A DNA stretch of 64,000 nt, from NCBI GenBank assembly GCA_001899285.1, contig MKWA01000001.1, positions 35,448 through 99,447 of the forward strand, written 5' to 3'. The DNA comes from Rhizobiales bacterium 64-17 (GTDB lineage: Bacteria > Pseudomonadota > Alphaproteobacteria > Rhizobiales > Xanthobacteraceae). Made by a program: the position numbers and the translations under genes. Shown one piece after another: positions 17,460 through 25,977 of this stretch; within the stretch, counting starts at the first letter, position 1; every line of letters starts with the position of its first letter. The notes beneath the pieces are model-generated. The model was given only the letters and a program-made list of their open reading frames with translations, was not told where the DNA came from and made no database searches.

Positions 17460-17496
17460 TCAAACACATATTTGAACCGTGTGTTCAAATATGAAC
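17459..17496 (+). promoter_or_regulatory. Operator array overlapping the start of the LIV importer transcript
   Basis: The block contains TTCAAA (17459-17464), TTTGAA (17471-17476) and TTCAAATATGAA (17484-17495). A perfect 11-bp inverted repeat has arms CATATTTGAAC (17467-17477) and GTTCAAATATG (17483-17493) around CGTGT. It overlaps the -10 box and the expected +1, a repressor-like position, and includes operator-like copy 2. The IclR regulator of this locus is the most likely binder. Confidence 0.6.
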
Positions 17497-17795
17497 CACA
17501 AAGGACCCGCGTTGCCAGCACCGGCACACAACGTCCTCGCGAACCCGTTACGCACGGCTGTTGCGGACATCGCCGGGCATGCGCGCATGGCCGCGAACGC
17601 AGATGCGCTGCGCGCTGCCAACGACGCGGTTTTCAGCAGATTGCGCAGCGCGTATCGAATCCAGGACGCACCGCGAAAGCAACGCAATACCGCTCTCGCT
17701 TCACATGCCCTGCCGGACACCGGCAATGGATCGATCGGGATCGCGGCACATCAAGGCATCCAATTCAAACAAAACTCAACATGGAGGAACACACG

Positions 17796-19013
17796 ATGAG
17801 CAGGTTTTCGCGCCGAACCGTCTTGAAAGGTGCCGCCGCTGTCACCTCGACGCTATCGATGCCGGGGATTTTGCGGGCGCAGGCCAATACGCTGAAGGTC
17901 GGCGTCATCCTGCCGCTTTCCGGCATTCTGTCGTTCCCCGGCATCGCCACGCGCCGGGGCACCGAACTCGCCATCAAGATGTTTGCCGACGACGGCGTGA
18001 AACTCGATGTCGTGTTCGCCGACACCGAGTCGAAGCCGGAAAATGGCCGCACCGCTGCGGAACGGCTGATCCGCGACGGCGCCACCGTGCTCGTCGGGGC
18101 GTGGGATTCCGGCGCGACGATCTCGGCGGCGCAGGCGGCTGAAGCCGCGAAAGTGCCGCTCGTCGTCAATGTCGGCTCCGCCGCGCAGATCACCGAGCAA
18201 GGCTTCACCCAGATTTTCCGTAATTTCCCGCCCTCGAGCGAGATCGTCACCAAGGGCGTGGAGCTATTCAAGAACCTGCCGCGCAACAACGGGTTCAATC
18301 CGAAAACAGCCGTCGTGCTGCACGTCAACGATACATTCGGTCAGGTCACCGGCGCGGCCGTCAAAGGCGCGTGGGAGAAGGCCGGCGTCGATATCAAGAT
18401 TCTTGACACGATCAGCTACGACGCGCGCGCGCGCGATCTGTCGATCGAGGTTTCCAAAGCCAAGGCCACCGGCGCCGACCTGGTCTGCCCGATCACCCGC
18501 GTCAATGACGCGATCCTGATCGTGCGCGAGATGATCAAGCAGGACTACAACCCGATGGGCATCTATGGGCCGAGTTCGCCCGGTCCTTACGAAAAGGCTT
18601 TCACCGACGCCCTCGGCAAATACGGCGACGACTACATGACGTCGGTGCCATTTTATGATCCGACCCGCGCTATCACCAAGAAGGTGCTGGAACGCTGGTC
18701 CAAGGAGTTCAGCGGCCAGCGGTTCGAGCTGAACGCCGGCTTTGGCTGGGAATCGATCCAGGTCGTGGCCGACGCGTTCAAGCGGGCGAAAGCGACCGGT
18801 GCGCCGGAGCTGCATGCGGCGCTGAAGCAAACCAACATCGCCGAACACCCGATGTTCGGCGGGCCTATCACGTTCGACACCAAGGGGCAGAACGTCAATA
18901 TCGGCATCCCACTGCTGCAGAACCAGGGCGGCAAGCCGCTTGTCGTCGCGCCGGATTCGATCGCGGAGGCGAAGGTCAAGCTGCCGATGACCAAATGGGC
19001 CGACCGGACCTGA
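17796..19013 (+). CDS. LIV-type ABC transporter substrate-binding protein, Tat signal
   Basis: 405 aa from ATG at 17796, preceded by ATGGAGGAAC as ribosome site. The frame is open for 600 nt upstream but without family similarity. The N-terminus has a twin-arginine motif, SRRTVLKG (Arg6-Arg7), and a hydrophobic stretch ending near residue 30 (RAQA), so export as a folded protein is likely. The mature part starts LKVGVILPLSG, typical of Peripla_BP_6. It heads the cluster binding protein-livH-livM-livG-livF-iclR and is divergent from Mo-hydroxylase module B, whose substrate it may bind. Confidence 0.92.
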   Translation: MSRFSRRTVLKGAAAVTSTLSMPGILRAQANTLKVGVILPLSGILSFPGIATRRGTELAIKMFADDGVKLDVVFADTESKPENGRTAAERLIRDGATVLVGAWDSGATISAAQAAEAAKVPLVVNVGSAAQITEQGFTQIFRNFPPSSEIVTKGVELFKNLPRNNGFNPKTAVVLHVNDTFGQVTGAAVKGAWEKAGVDIKILDTISYDARARDLSIEVSKAKATGADLVCPITRVNDAILIVREMIKQDYNPMGIYGPSSPGPYEKAFTDALGKYGDDYMTSVPFYDPTRAITKKVLERWSKEFSGQRFELNAGFGWESIQVVADAFKRAKATGAPELHAALKQTNIAEHPMFGGPITFDTKGQNVNIGIPLLQNQGGKPLVVAPDSIAEAKVKLPMTKWADRT

Positions 19014-19025
19014 GACAATAAAAAT

Positions 19026-19054
19026 CCGGCGCGCTGCGAACAGCGGCGCGCCGG
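19026..19054 (+). other. Stem-loop between binding-protein and permease genes
   Basis: Arms CCGGCGCGC (19026-19034) and GCGCGCCGG (19046-19054) pair perfectly; three further pairs inside leave a 5-nt loop. No U tract follows. Such hairpins after binding-protein genes often protect the upstream mRNA or attenuate read-through, raising binding protein over membrane subunits. That role is inferred. Confidence 0.55.
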
Positions 19055-19075
19055 CCTCGTGCGGAGGGGCGCAGG

Positions 19076-19951
19076 GTGGTCGAGCTTTACGCGAATGCCA
19101 TCGTCAACGGCCTGCTGATCGGCGCGATCTATGCGCTGGTCGCGACCGGGCTGAACATCATTTTCGGCGTGATGCGGGTCGTCAACTTCGCGCACGGCGA
19201 AATGGTCGTGATCGGCATGTATATCGGATATGCCTGCTGGCAACTCCTTGGCCTCCCGCCGTGGGCGTCGGTGCTGGTCGCCATGATCGCAATGTTTGCC
19301 GCCGGCTATCTGTTCCAGCGCGCGATCGGCAACGAGTTCGTCGATAAGCCGCAACACGTTCAATTCGTGCTTTATATCGGGCTCGCCCTCGCCATCACCG
19401 GCCTGCACGCGATCATCTTCGGGCCCGATCCGCGCGGCATCCAGAGTGCAGCGAGCTTCGCGACCTACCGGATCGGACCGCTGCGCATCGACGCGACGCG
19501 GCTGCATGCTGCCGCCGCGGCGCTGGTGATCGTGTTCGGACTGTGGGCGTGGCTGCGCTACAGCCTCACCGGGAAGGCGATGCACGCGGCGGCCGAGAAT
19601 CTCACGGGCGGAAAAGCCATCGGCATCCGCATCACGCATATTTTCGCCCTGACGGCAGGGATCGGAATGGCCTGCGCCGGAACGGCAGGCGCTTTGATCG
19701 CGCCGCTTTATGACACCAACCCTTATCTGTCGTCGGAATTCACCCTCACCGCCTTCATCATCGTCATTGTCGGCGGCCTCGCGAGCCTTCCCGGTGCGCT
19801 GGTCGGCGGCTTGCTGATCGGCGTCTCGGAGGCGCTGGCGGCGGTGATGATCTCGCCATCCGCCAAGAGCTTCGTCAGCTACTGTCTGCTGCTGATCGTC
19901 ATCCTAGTCCGACCGCAAGGGCTGTTCTCGGCACGGAGGACCGGCCGATGA
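19076..19951 (+). CDS. LIV-type ABC transporter permease (LivH-like)
   Basis: 291 aa hydrophobic inner-membrane subunit with about eight membrane segments. The family opening is ANAIVNGLLIGAIYALVATG, followed by LNIIFGVMRVVNFAHGEM, as in LivH. It starts with GTG at 19076, just after GCGGAGGGGCG, and overlaps livM-like by 4 bp. It forms the channel with the next gene product. Confidence 0.92.
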   Translation: MVELYANAIVNGLLIGAIYALVATGLNIIFGVMRVVNFAHGEMVVIGMYIGYACWQLLGLPPWASVLVAMIAMFAAGYLFQRAIGNEFVDKPQHVQFVLYIGLALAITGLHAIIFGPDPRGIQSAASFATYRIGPLRIDATRLHAAAAALVIVFGLWAWLRYSLTGKAMHAAAENLTGGKAIGIRITHIFALTAGIGMACAGTAGALIAPLYDTNPYLSSEFTLTAFIIVIVGGLASLPGALVGGLLIGVSEALAAVMISPSAKSFVSYCLLLIVILVRPQGLFSARRTGR

Positions 19952-20946
19952 CCGTTCAGACGCGTCAATGGACGGCGGCACTTCTGTTCATCGCCGTGCT
20001 GGCGCTGCTGCCGCTCGGCATCGACGAATTTCAGGTCTCGGTGCTCGCCCATGTGTTCCTCGCCGCCGTCGTCGGCATCGCCTGGAACCTGATGATGGGC
20101 TACGCGGGACAACTCTCTCTTGGCCATGCCCTCTATTTCGGCGTCGGCGCTTACGTGGTGGCGATCCTGACCGACCGCTACGGGATATCGACCTGGATCG
20201 CGATGGTGCCGGCGGCGCTCATTCCCGCCGCGCTCGGCTTTGCGGTCGGCGCGCTCAGTTTCCGGTTCTCGGTGCGGGGCGTCTATTTCGCGTTGCTGAC
20301 CATCGCCTTCGCGGAGATGGCGCGAATCCTGTTCGAGCATTGGGAGTTTGTCGGCGACACCAGCGGCATTTTCCTGAAAGCGTTGCGGTCTGACAACAAT
20401 CCGCTCGTTACGCTACGCGGCGACGGCCTGTTCTTCTATTATGCCCTGCTGATCCTGATGCTGCTGTCCTGGGCTTTATCTGTGCTGTTGGTGCGCAGCC
20501 GCATCGGCTATTTCTGGCGGGCGATCCGTGAGGACGAGGACGCCTCGCGCGCCATGGGCGTCAAGACATTCCGCTACAAGCTGCTTGCGGTCGCAATCAG
20601 CGCAGCCATCACCGGAGTCGCCGGCGGCTGGTTCGCGCTGGTGAACGGCAGCCTGTTTCCGGAATCGGTGCTCGGCATGCGCGTCAGCATCGATCTGATC
20701 GTCGCGCCCATCGTTGGTGGCCTCGGCACATTGTTCGGGCCGATCCTCGGCGCGCTGCTGATTATTCCGGTCAATGAGTTCACCCGCGGTCTGGCGCAGA
20801 CCTTCAGCATCAACGGCTTGAACCTGCTGTTCTACGGCCTGCTGCTGATGATCGTGATCAAGATCGCGCCGCATGGTTGCTGGCCGATGGTCGCGCGCTG
20901 GCTCGGTCTGTCCGACTCCGCGCGGCGCCGGAAAGACGAGCCATGA
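19948..20946 (+). CDS. LIV-type ABC transporter permease (LivM-like)
   Basis: 332 aa multi-pass protein with the LivM landmark GYAGQLSLGHALYFGVGAY near residue 50 and RFSVRGVYFALLTIAFAEM further on. The ATG overlaps the livH-like stop, and its own stop overlaps livG-like by 4 bp. It is the second half of the transmembrane channel. Confidence 0.92.
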   Translation: MTVQTRQWTAALLFIAVLALLPLGIDEFQVSVLAHVFLAAVVGIAWNLMMGYAGQLSLGHALYFGVGAYVVAILTDRYGISTWIAMVPAALIPAALGFAVGALSFRFSVRGVYFALLTIAFAEMARILFEHWEFVGDTSGIFLKALRSDNNPLVTLRGDGLFFYYALLILMLLSWALSVLLVRSRIGYFWRAIREDEDASRAMGVKTFRYKLLAVAISAAITGVAGGWFALVNGSLFPESVLGMRVSIDLIVAPIVGGLGTLFGPILGALLIIPVNEFTRGLAQTFSINGLNLLFYGLLLMIVIKIAPHGCWPMVARWLGLSDSARRRKDEP

Positions 20947-21668
20947 ATATCCTCGAAGTCCGCAATCTCACGCGCCGGTTTGCCGGCCTGGTGGCTGTCG
21001 GCGATGTCAGCTTCGACGTCGCGACCGGCTCGATCACTGCCTTGATCGGCCCGAACGGCGCCGGCAAGACAACCTGTTTCAGCATGATCGCCGGTTCGCT
21101 GGCCCCGAGCACTGGCACCATCCGCTATGACGGACAGGACGTTACCGGCCTCGTCCCGGAAGACCTCTGTGCGCGCGGCATGGCGCGCACCTTCCAGATC
21201 ATGCGGCCGCTGTCGGCCATGACCGCGCTTGAAAACGTGATGGTCGGCGCCTTCCTCCACGCGCCGAGCGGCGCGGTGGCGCGCGACGAAGCCATGGCCG
21301 TGCTGGAGCGCGTCGGGCTCGCCGACAAGGCCGATCTCGCGGCGTCCTCGCTCACCCTGCCCGACCGCAAGATGCTCGAACTCGCGAAAGCATTGTCGAC
21401 CAAGCCGAAACTGCTGATGCTCGACGAGGTGATGGCGGCCTTGCGGCCGATCGACGCCGAGCGAATCGTCGATGTGCTGCGGCAGGTCCGGGCCGACGGC
21501 GTGACGATCCTGTTGATCGAGCACGTCATGCGTGTGGTCATGGCTCTGGCGGAAAAAGTGATCGTGCTGCATCACGGAGAGAAGATCGCCGACGGCGCTC
21601 CGGCCGATGTCGTCGCCGATCCGCGCGTCATCGAAAGCTATCTTGGACGACGGGCAAAAGCGTCATGA
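20943..21668 (+). CDS. LIV-type ABC transporter ATPase (LivG-like) with divergent signature motif
   Basis: 241 aa from the ATG at 20943 that overlaps the livM-like stop. Walker A is GPNGAGKTT (36-44). The ABC signature, normally LSxGQ, reads LTLPDRK, and Walker B reads LLMLDEVMAALRP instead of LDEPxxGLxP. A DRK-type signature recurs in some LIV ATPases, so the gene is probably functional, but the site it contributes may be catalytically weak and depend on the LivF-like partner. Confidence 0.9.
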   Translation: MNILEVRNLTRRFAGLVAVGDVSFDVATGSITALIGPNGAGKTTCFSMIAGSLAPSTGTIRYDGQDVTGLVPEDLCARGMARTFQIMRPLSAMTALENVMVGAFLHAPSGAVARDEAMAVLERVGLADKADLAASSLTLPDRKMLELAKALSTKPKLLMLDEVMAALRPIDAERIVDVLRQVRADGVTILLIEHVMRVVMALAEKVIVLHHGEKIADGAPADVVADPRVIESYLGRRAKAS

Positions 21669-22378
21669 CACGGCTTCTCGATATTCAGGATCTGACCGCC
21701 GGCTACAACGGTGTGACTGTCCTCTCCGGTGTCTCCCTACACGTCGATGAAGGCGAAACCGTCGCCGTGGTCGGCGCCAACGGCGCCGGCAAGACGACCT
21801 TGATCCGCGCCATCGCCGGCATGGTTCATGCCACCTCGGGCATCGTCACTTTTTCCGGCACCAATATCACCAACCAGCCGACCGACCGGATTTGCGAAGC
21901 TGGCATCGCGCAATCGCCAGAGGGCCGGCAACTGTTCGTGTCGTTGAGCATTGAGGACAATCTGCGCCTCGGCGCGATCCTCAAGCGGGCGCGCGCCCGC
22001 ACCGACGATAATCTGGCCCGCGTGTTCGATTTGTTTCCCAAGCTCAAGGCGCGGCGTCACCAGCTCGCCGGAACGCTCTCTGGCGGCGAGCAGCAGATGG
22101 TCGCGATCGGCCGCGCGCTGATGGCCGAGCCGAAGGTCGTAATGCTCGACGAGCCGTCGCTCGGTCTGGCGCCGGTGATGGTCGACCTGATGTTCGACAC
22201 CATCGCTGACCTGAACAAGCAGGGCATGTCGATCCTGCTGGTCGAGCAGAACACCGGCGAGTCGCTGGCGCTGTCCTCGCGCGGCTACGTGCTGGAAAAC
22301 GGCAGTGTCGTTCTCCAAGGCACCGGAGAAGCACTGTTGCAGGACGATCGCGTTCGCAAGGCTTATCTCGGTCTTTAG
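21665..22378 (+). CDS. LIV-type ABC transporter ATPase (LivF-like)
   Basis: 237 aa. Walker A GANGAGKTT (37-45), signature LSGGEQQM and Walker B VVMLDEPSLGLAP are all canonical, so this subunit carries a complete ATP site complementing the divergent LivG-like partner. It overlaps livG-like by 4 bp. The iclR gene starts 27 bp downstream and is probably co-transcribed. Confidence 0.93.
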   Translation: MTRLLDIQDLTAGYNGVTVLSGVSLHVDEGETVAVVGANGAGKTTLIRAIAGMVHATSGIVTFSGTNITNQPTDRICEAGIAQSPEGRQLFVSLSIEDNLRLGAILKRARARTDDNLARVFDLFPKLKARRHQLAGTLSGGEQQMVAIGRALMAEPKVVMLDEPSLGLAPVMVDLMFDTIADLNKQGMSILLVEQNTGESLALSSRGYVLENGSVVLQGTGEALLQDDRVRKAYLGL

Positions 22379-22404
22379 ACCGTCGATTTCAGATCGGGAA
22401 TGTC

Positions 22405-23265
22405 ATGGCAAACCGGCCCAAATCCAGGAAGAAGAAGGTCGCCGTCCGTTATGTCGTGCCGCCGGTGCAGCGGGCGCTGCGCCTGCTGCGTTACATCGCC
22501 GACGGTCACACGGTGAAAAGCCCGAGCAAAGCGGCCAAGGAACTGTCGATCAACCGCACGACGCTGACGCGGCTGATCGCGACGCTCGAAGCGGAGCGGA
22601 TGATTGAGCGGCGCCACGATGCCGAAGGCTATCGCCTCGGCATCGGCATGGCGACGTTGACCGCACGCGCCCTGTTCTCGGCCGATATCGTCCAGGTCGC
22701 CGATCCGATCCTTGCCCAGTTATCGAACCATCTCGGATTGTCGTCGCATCTCGGCATCCTCGAGGGACGTGACGTCATCTATGTGGTCCGGCGCGTTCCG
22801 AATCTGCATCTGGTCAGCAATGTCCGGATCGGCAGCCGGCTGCCCGCCCATGCGAGCAGCATCGGCCGGGTCATTCTGGCCAATATGCCGCCCGAACAGG
22901 TATCCGCGCTGTATGCCTCGGTCCGCCTTGAACGGGTGACCGACAAGACGGCGACCACGCTGCCGGCATTGTTGCGGCAGGCGGCGCGCGACCGTCAGGT
23001 CGGCCTCGCCTGGAGCGATTCGAATTTCGAGATCGGCATCTCCTCGGTCGCAGCGCCGGTGTTCGATCACACCGGGGCCGTCACGGGCGGCATCAATGTC
23101 AGCGGCGCAAGCCGGTCGCTGGAAGGCGCGGCGCGGCGCAAGAAGATCGGCGATGCGCTGCTGGAGGCGGCGCACGAGATTTCCCGCCGGATCGGCTACA
23201 TGGCGCTGGACGACGCGCCCGTCTCGGGCGGCGCCAAGACCGGACGCCGGAACGCCCGGCCCTGA
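22405..23265 (+). CDS. IclR-family transcriptional regulator
   Basis: 286 aa. A basic N-terminal extension (RPKSRKKKVAV) precedes a winged helix-turn-helix (about 20-80; PSKAAKELSINRTTLTRLIATLE) and an IclR effector domain (about 95-270). It is the last gene of the LIV importer cluster and the obvious candidate for binding the TTCAAA elements at 17292-17306 and 17459-17496. Effector unknown. Confidence 0.9.
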   Translation: MANRPKSRKKKVAVRYVVPPVQRALRLLRYIADGHTVKSPSKAAKELSINRTTLTRLIATLEAERMIERRHDAEGYRLGIGMATLTARALFSADIVQVADPILAQLSNHLGLSSHLGILEGRDVIYVVRRVPNLHLVSNVRIGSRLPAHASSIGRVILANMPPEQVSALYASVRLERVTDKTATTLPALLRQAARDRQVGLAWSDSNFEIGISSVAAPVFDHTGAVTGGINVSGASRSLEGAARRKKIGDALLEAAHEISRRIGYMALDDAPVSGGAKTGRRNARP

Positions 23266-23271
23266 GTCGCG

Positions 23272-23299
23272 CGGCCGCAGCCGCGGCCGAGTTTGCTTA
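23272..23299 (+). terminator. Possible intrinsic terminator after iclR
   Basis: A perfect 7-bp GC stem (CGGCCGC 23272-23278, GCGGCCG 23283-23289, loop AGCC) is followed by AGTTTGCTT. It sits just after the iclR stop and before the next transcription unit. The T tract is short, so confidence is modest. The remaining bases to 23387 show no clear promoter. Confidence 0.4.
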
Positions 23300-23387
23300 C
23301 AAAAATTTCCGATCGATCCGACCATTAATATGCGTTGGAACTGATTGGTTCGATCTGCGACCAGCGGGCCAGTTTTCGAGGCTCCGC

Positions 23388-24446
23388 ATGACCCACGCCG
23401 ATACGACAAAATCCTCCGCCCCTTCGTTGTCCGAGGCCATCCGCCGGACCGATGTCCCACGCCTGATCGGCACTCTCACGCCTGGCGTCGCGCTGGCGAC
23501 CGCTTTCGCGCTGCTGGCCTACGGTGTGAAGCTGTTACCGGGAACGCTGATCGCCAGCCCGTTCCTGATCGCGATCCTGCTCGGTGTGCTGTTCCGGGCG
23601 ATCTTCGGGATGGCCGCGCGGTTCAAGCCCGGCATCAGCTTCTGCCAGCGGCCGCTGCTGCGGTTCGCGCTGGTTCTGATCGGCCTGCAACTGACCGTGC
23701 AGCAGATCGTGCAGATCGGCACGGTCGGCGTCGTGCTGATCGTCGCCGCCGTGACCGTCACCTTCGCCGCGACCCTCTGGCTCGGCAAGCTCCTGAATAT
23801 CCGGCCGGCACTCGCCTGCCTGATCGCCTCCGGCACGTCGATCTGCGGCGCATCGGCGATCATCGCCACCAGCGCGGTGGTCGAGGCGGAAGACGAGGAC
23901 ATCGCCTATGCGGTCGGCTGCATCACGCTGTTCGGATCGCTCGCCGTGTTCCTCTATCCGTTGCTGCCGGGGCTGCTCGGACTCAGTCCTGTCGACTTCG
24001 GCCTGTGGACCGGCGCATCGGTTCACGAGGTGGCGCAGGTCGTCGCGACCGCGTTCCAGAACGGCAGCATCGCCGGTGAAACCGCAACCGTCACCAAGCT
24101 CGCGCGCATTCTGATGCTAGCGCCGATGATGCTGGCGGTCGGCCTCATCGCCCGGCGGATCAGCCGCAAGACCGGCGCATCGCAACTGCGCAATCCGTTC
24201 CCGTGGTTCGTGATCGGCTTCATGCTGTGCGTGCTGTTCAACAGCCTGGTGACCATCCCCGAACCGGTCCGCGTGCCCGTGACCGCGACCACCAGCCTCT
24301 TGCTGTGCATCGCGCTCGCCGCTATGGGGGCCGAGCTCGACCTGCGCCGGATCAAGGCCACCGGCGCCAAGCCGCTGTTGCTTGGCGCGCTGTCCTGGCT
24401 GATCATCGCCGGTCTCAGCCTGCTGGTGGTGAAATGGCCCGGATGA
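23388..24446 (+). CDS. YeiH-family putative sulfate/anion exporter (UPF0324)
   Basis: 352 aa membrane protein with about ten predicted helices. It matches the YeiH/PSE family: GTLIASPFLIAILLGVLFR, a central CGASAIIATSAVVEAEDEDIA loop and WTGASVHEVAQVVAT. YeiH proteins are proposed anion exporters induced by sulfur compounds, though transport is poorly documented. A LysR gene follows by 7 bp; yeiH next to the LysR gene yeiE is known in enterobacteria. It may relieve sulfite or sulfate released by catabolism nearby, which is a guess. Confidence 0.85.
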   Translation: MTHADTTKSSAPSLSEAIRRTDVPRLIGTLTPGVALATAFALLAYGVKLLPGTLIASPFLIAILLGVLFRAIFGMAARFKPGISFCQRPLLRFALVLIGLQLTVQQIVQIGTVGVVLIVAAVTVTFAATLWLGKLLNIRPALACLIASGTSICGASAIIATSAVVEAEDEDIAYAVGCITLFGSLAVFLYPLLPGLLGLSPVDFGLWTGASVHEVAQVVATAFQNGSIAGETATVTKLARILMLAPMMLAVGLIARRISRKTGASQLRNPFPWFVIGFMLCVLFNSLVTIPEPVRVPVTATTSLLLCIALAAMGAELDLRRIKATGAKPLLLGALSWLIIAGLSLLVVKWPG

Positions 24447-24453
24447 CGGTGAA

Positions 24454-25350
24454 TTGACCCTCGATCAACTCCGCATTTTCGTTGCCGTCGCGGAACGCGA
24501 GCACGTCACCGACGCCGCCCGCGCTCTGAATCTGACCCAGTCGGCCACCAGCGCCGCCATCGCCGCGCTGGAGGACCGCCACGGCGCGCAACTGTTCGAC
24601 CGGATCGGCCGGCGGATCGCGCTGACGCCTGCGGGACGGATGTTCCTCACCGAAGCCAAAACCGTGCTGGCGCGGGCGACCGCGGCCGAACTGATGCTGA
24701 ACGAACTGGCCGGCCTGAAACGCGGCGTCCTCACGGTGCGCGCCAGCCAGACCATTTCCAACTACTGGCTGCCGCGCTACCTCGTCGCGTTCAAACAAGC
24801 CTATCCGGGCATCGAGGTCGATCTCGGCATCGGCAACACCGCGCAGGTGGCGCAGGCCGTCGGTGAAGGCATTGTCGATCTTGGATTCGTCGAGGGCGCG
24901 GTGTCCGACCCCCTGCTGAAAACCCAGGCGATCGGCGAGGATCGCCTGGCGGTGGTGGTCGCCGCCGATTATCCGGGGCTCGAGCGCGGCCGGATCAGCC
25001 CCGCGAAACTGAAGGACATCCCGTGGGTGCTGCGCGAACCCGGCTCCGGCACGCGCTCGGAGTTCGAGGCGGCGCTGCGCAAGGCCGGCGTCAACCCGTC
25101 CCAGTTGAAAACCGTGATCGAACTCCCGTCCAACGAAGCGATCCGCGCCGCCGTCGAATCCGGAGCCGGCGCCACCGCGATCTCCGAACTGGTGGTCAAT
25201 TCCGGGCTGCGCGCGCGGACCTTGCGGCGGCTGCGCTTCGATCTGCCAAGCCGTCCGTTCTACGTGGTGCGGCACCGCGACCGCGCCGCCGGCAAGACGG
25301 CGGAAGCCCTCATCACGCTCGTTCAGGGCCTGATACGGAAACCCGGCTAA
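24454..25350 (+). CDS. LysR-family transcriptional regulator
   Basis: 298 aa. N-terminal helix-turn-helix (about 1-60: LDQLRIFVAVAEREHVTDAARALNLTQSATS) and a LysR substrate-binding domain (about 90-290). The best start is an unusual TTG at 24454; a GTG three bases upstream is blocked by an immediate stop. Co-directional with and 7 bp after the yeiH-like gene, so a YeiE-like regulator of the exporter is plausible. Its TAA overlaps the TAG of the convergent ubiX gene. Confidence 0.88.
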   Translation: MTLDQLRIFVAVAEREHVTDAARALNLTQSATSAAIAALEDRHGAQLFDRIGRRIALTPAGRMFLTEAKTVLARATAAELMLNELAGLKRGVLTVRASQTISNYWLPRYLVAFKQAYPGIEVDLGIGNTAQVAQAVGEGIVDLGFVEGAVSDPLLKTQAIGEDRLAVVVAADYPGLERGRISPAKLKDIPWVLREPGSGTRSEFEAALRKAGVNPSQLKTVIELPSNEAIRAAVESGAGATAISELVVNSGLRARTLRRLRFDLPSRPFYVVRHRDRAAGKTAEALITLVQGLIRKPG

Positions 25351-25970
25351 GACCGCGTCCCTTGCGTCGGACCAACGGTCTCGCCCCAGCGGCGGACATT
25401 GCCGGTGTCGATGCCGAACAGATCGAGCGCGCGTCCGACACTGTGATTGATCATGTCGTCGAGGCTCTCCGGCTTGGCATAGAAGGCCGGGACCGGCGGC
25501 ATGACGATCGCCCCCATCTCCGTCACCTGCGCCATGCTGCGCAGATGGCCGAGATGCAATGGCGTCTCGCGCACCATCAGCACGAGTCGCCGCCGCTCCT
25601 TGAGAATGACGTCGGCGGCGCGGCTCAACAGCCCCGCCGTCACGCCTGTGGCGATTTCCGAAAGACTGCGGATCGAGCACGGCGCGACCAGCATCCCCAT
25701 GGTGCGGAACGATCCGGAGGAGATCGACGCGCCGATATCCTCCGCCTTGTAGACGACCGTGGCGAGCGCATGGACATCCGCCAGCTTGAGCGGCGTCTCA
25801 TAGGCCAGCGTGATCTGCGCCGACCGTGTCATCACCAGATGTGTTTCGATGCCGAGCCGACGCAGGATCTCCAGCGCCCGGATGCCGTAGATGACACCCG
25901 AAGCGCCGCTGATCGCCACGATCAAGGGTGGCGATCCATGCTGAGCCTGCGCCGGTGCGCTCATGATCAA
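25347..25970 (-). CDS. UbiX-like flavin prenyltransferase
   Basis: 207 aa. UbiX enzymes prenylate FMN to make prenyl-FMN, the cofactor of UbiD decarboxylases. Hallmarks: SGASG (21-25), APCSIRSLSEIATGVTAGLL and the KERRRLVLMVRETPLHLGHL stretch. It is the last gene of the operon that starts with a UbiD at 32766, 7 bp after the binding-protein gene, so it supplies prFMN for that enzyme and perhaps for the second UbiD at 33727-35196. Normal length. Confidence 0.92.
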   Translation of the reverse strand: MIMSAPAQAQHGSPPLIVAISGASGVIYGIRALEILRRLGIETHLVMTRSAQITLAYETPLKLADVHALATVVYKAEDIGASISSGSFRTMGMLVAPCSIRSLSEIATGVTAGLLSRAADVILKERRRLVLMVRETPLHLGHLRSMAQVTEMGAIVMPPVPAFYAKPESLDDMINHSVGRALDLFGIDTGNVRRWGETVGPTQGTRS

Positions 25971-25977
25971 CGCCCGA

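Noticed and set aside
17491-17799. Small protein-coding gene in the leader of the module B importer
   Set aside because: About 100 codons are open from an ATG inside the operator array, but there is no ribosome site, no recognisable domain, and it runs past the start of the binding-protein gene.
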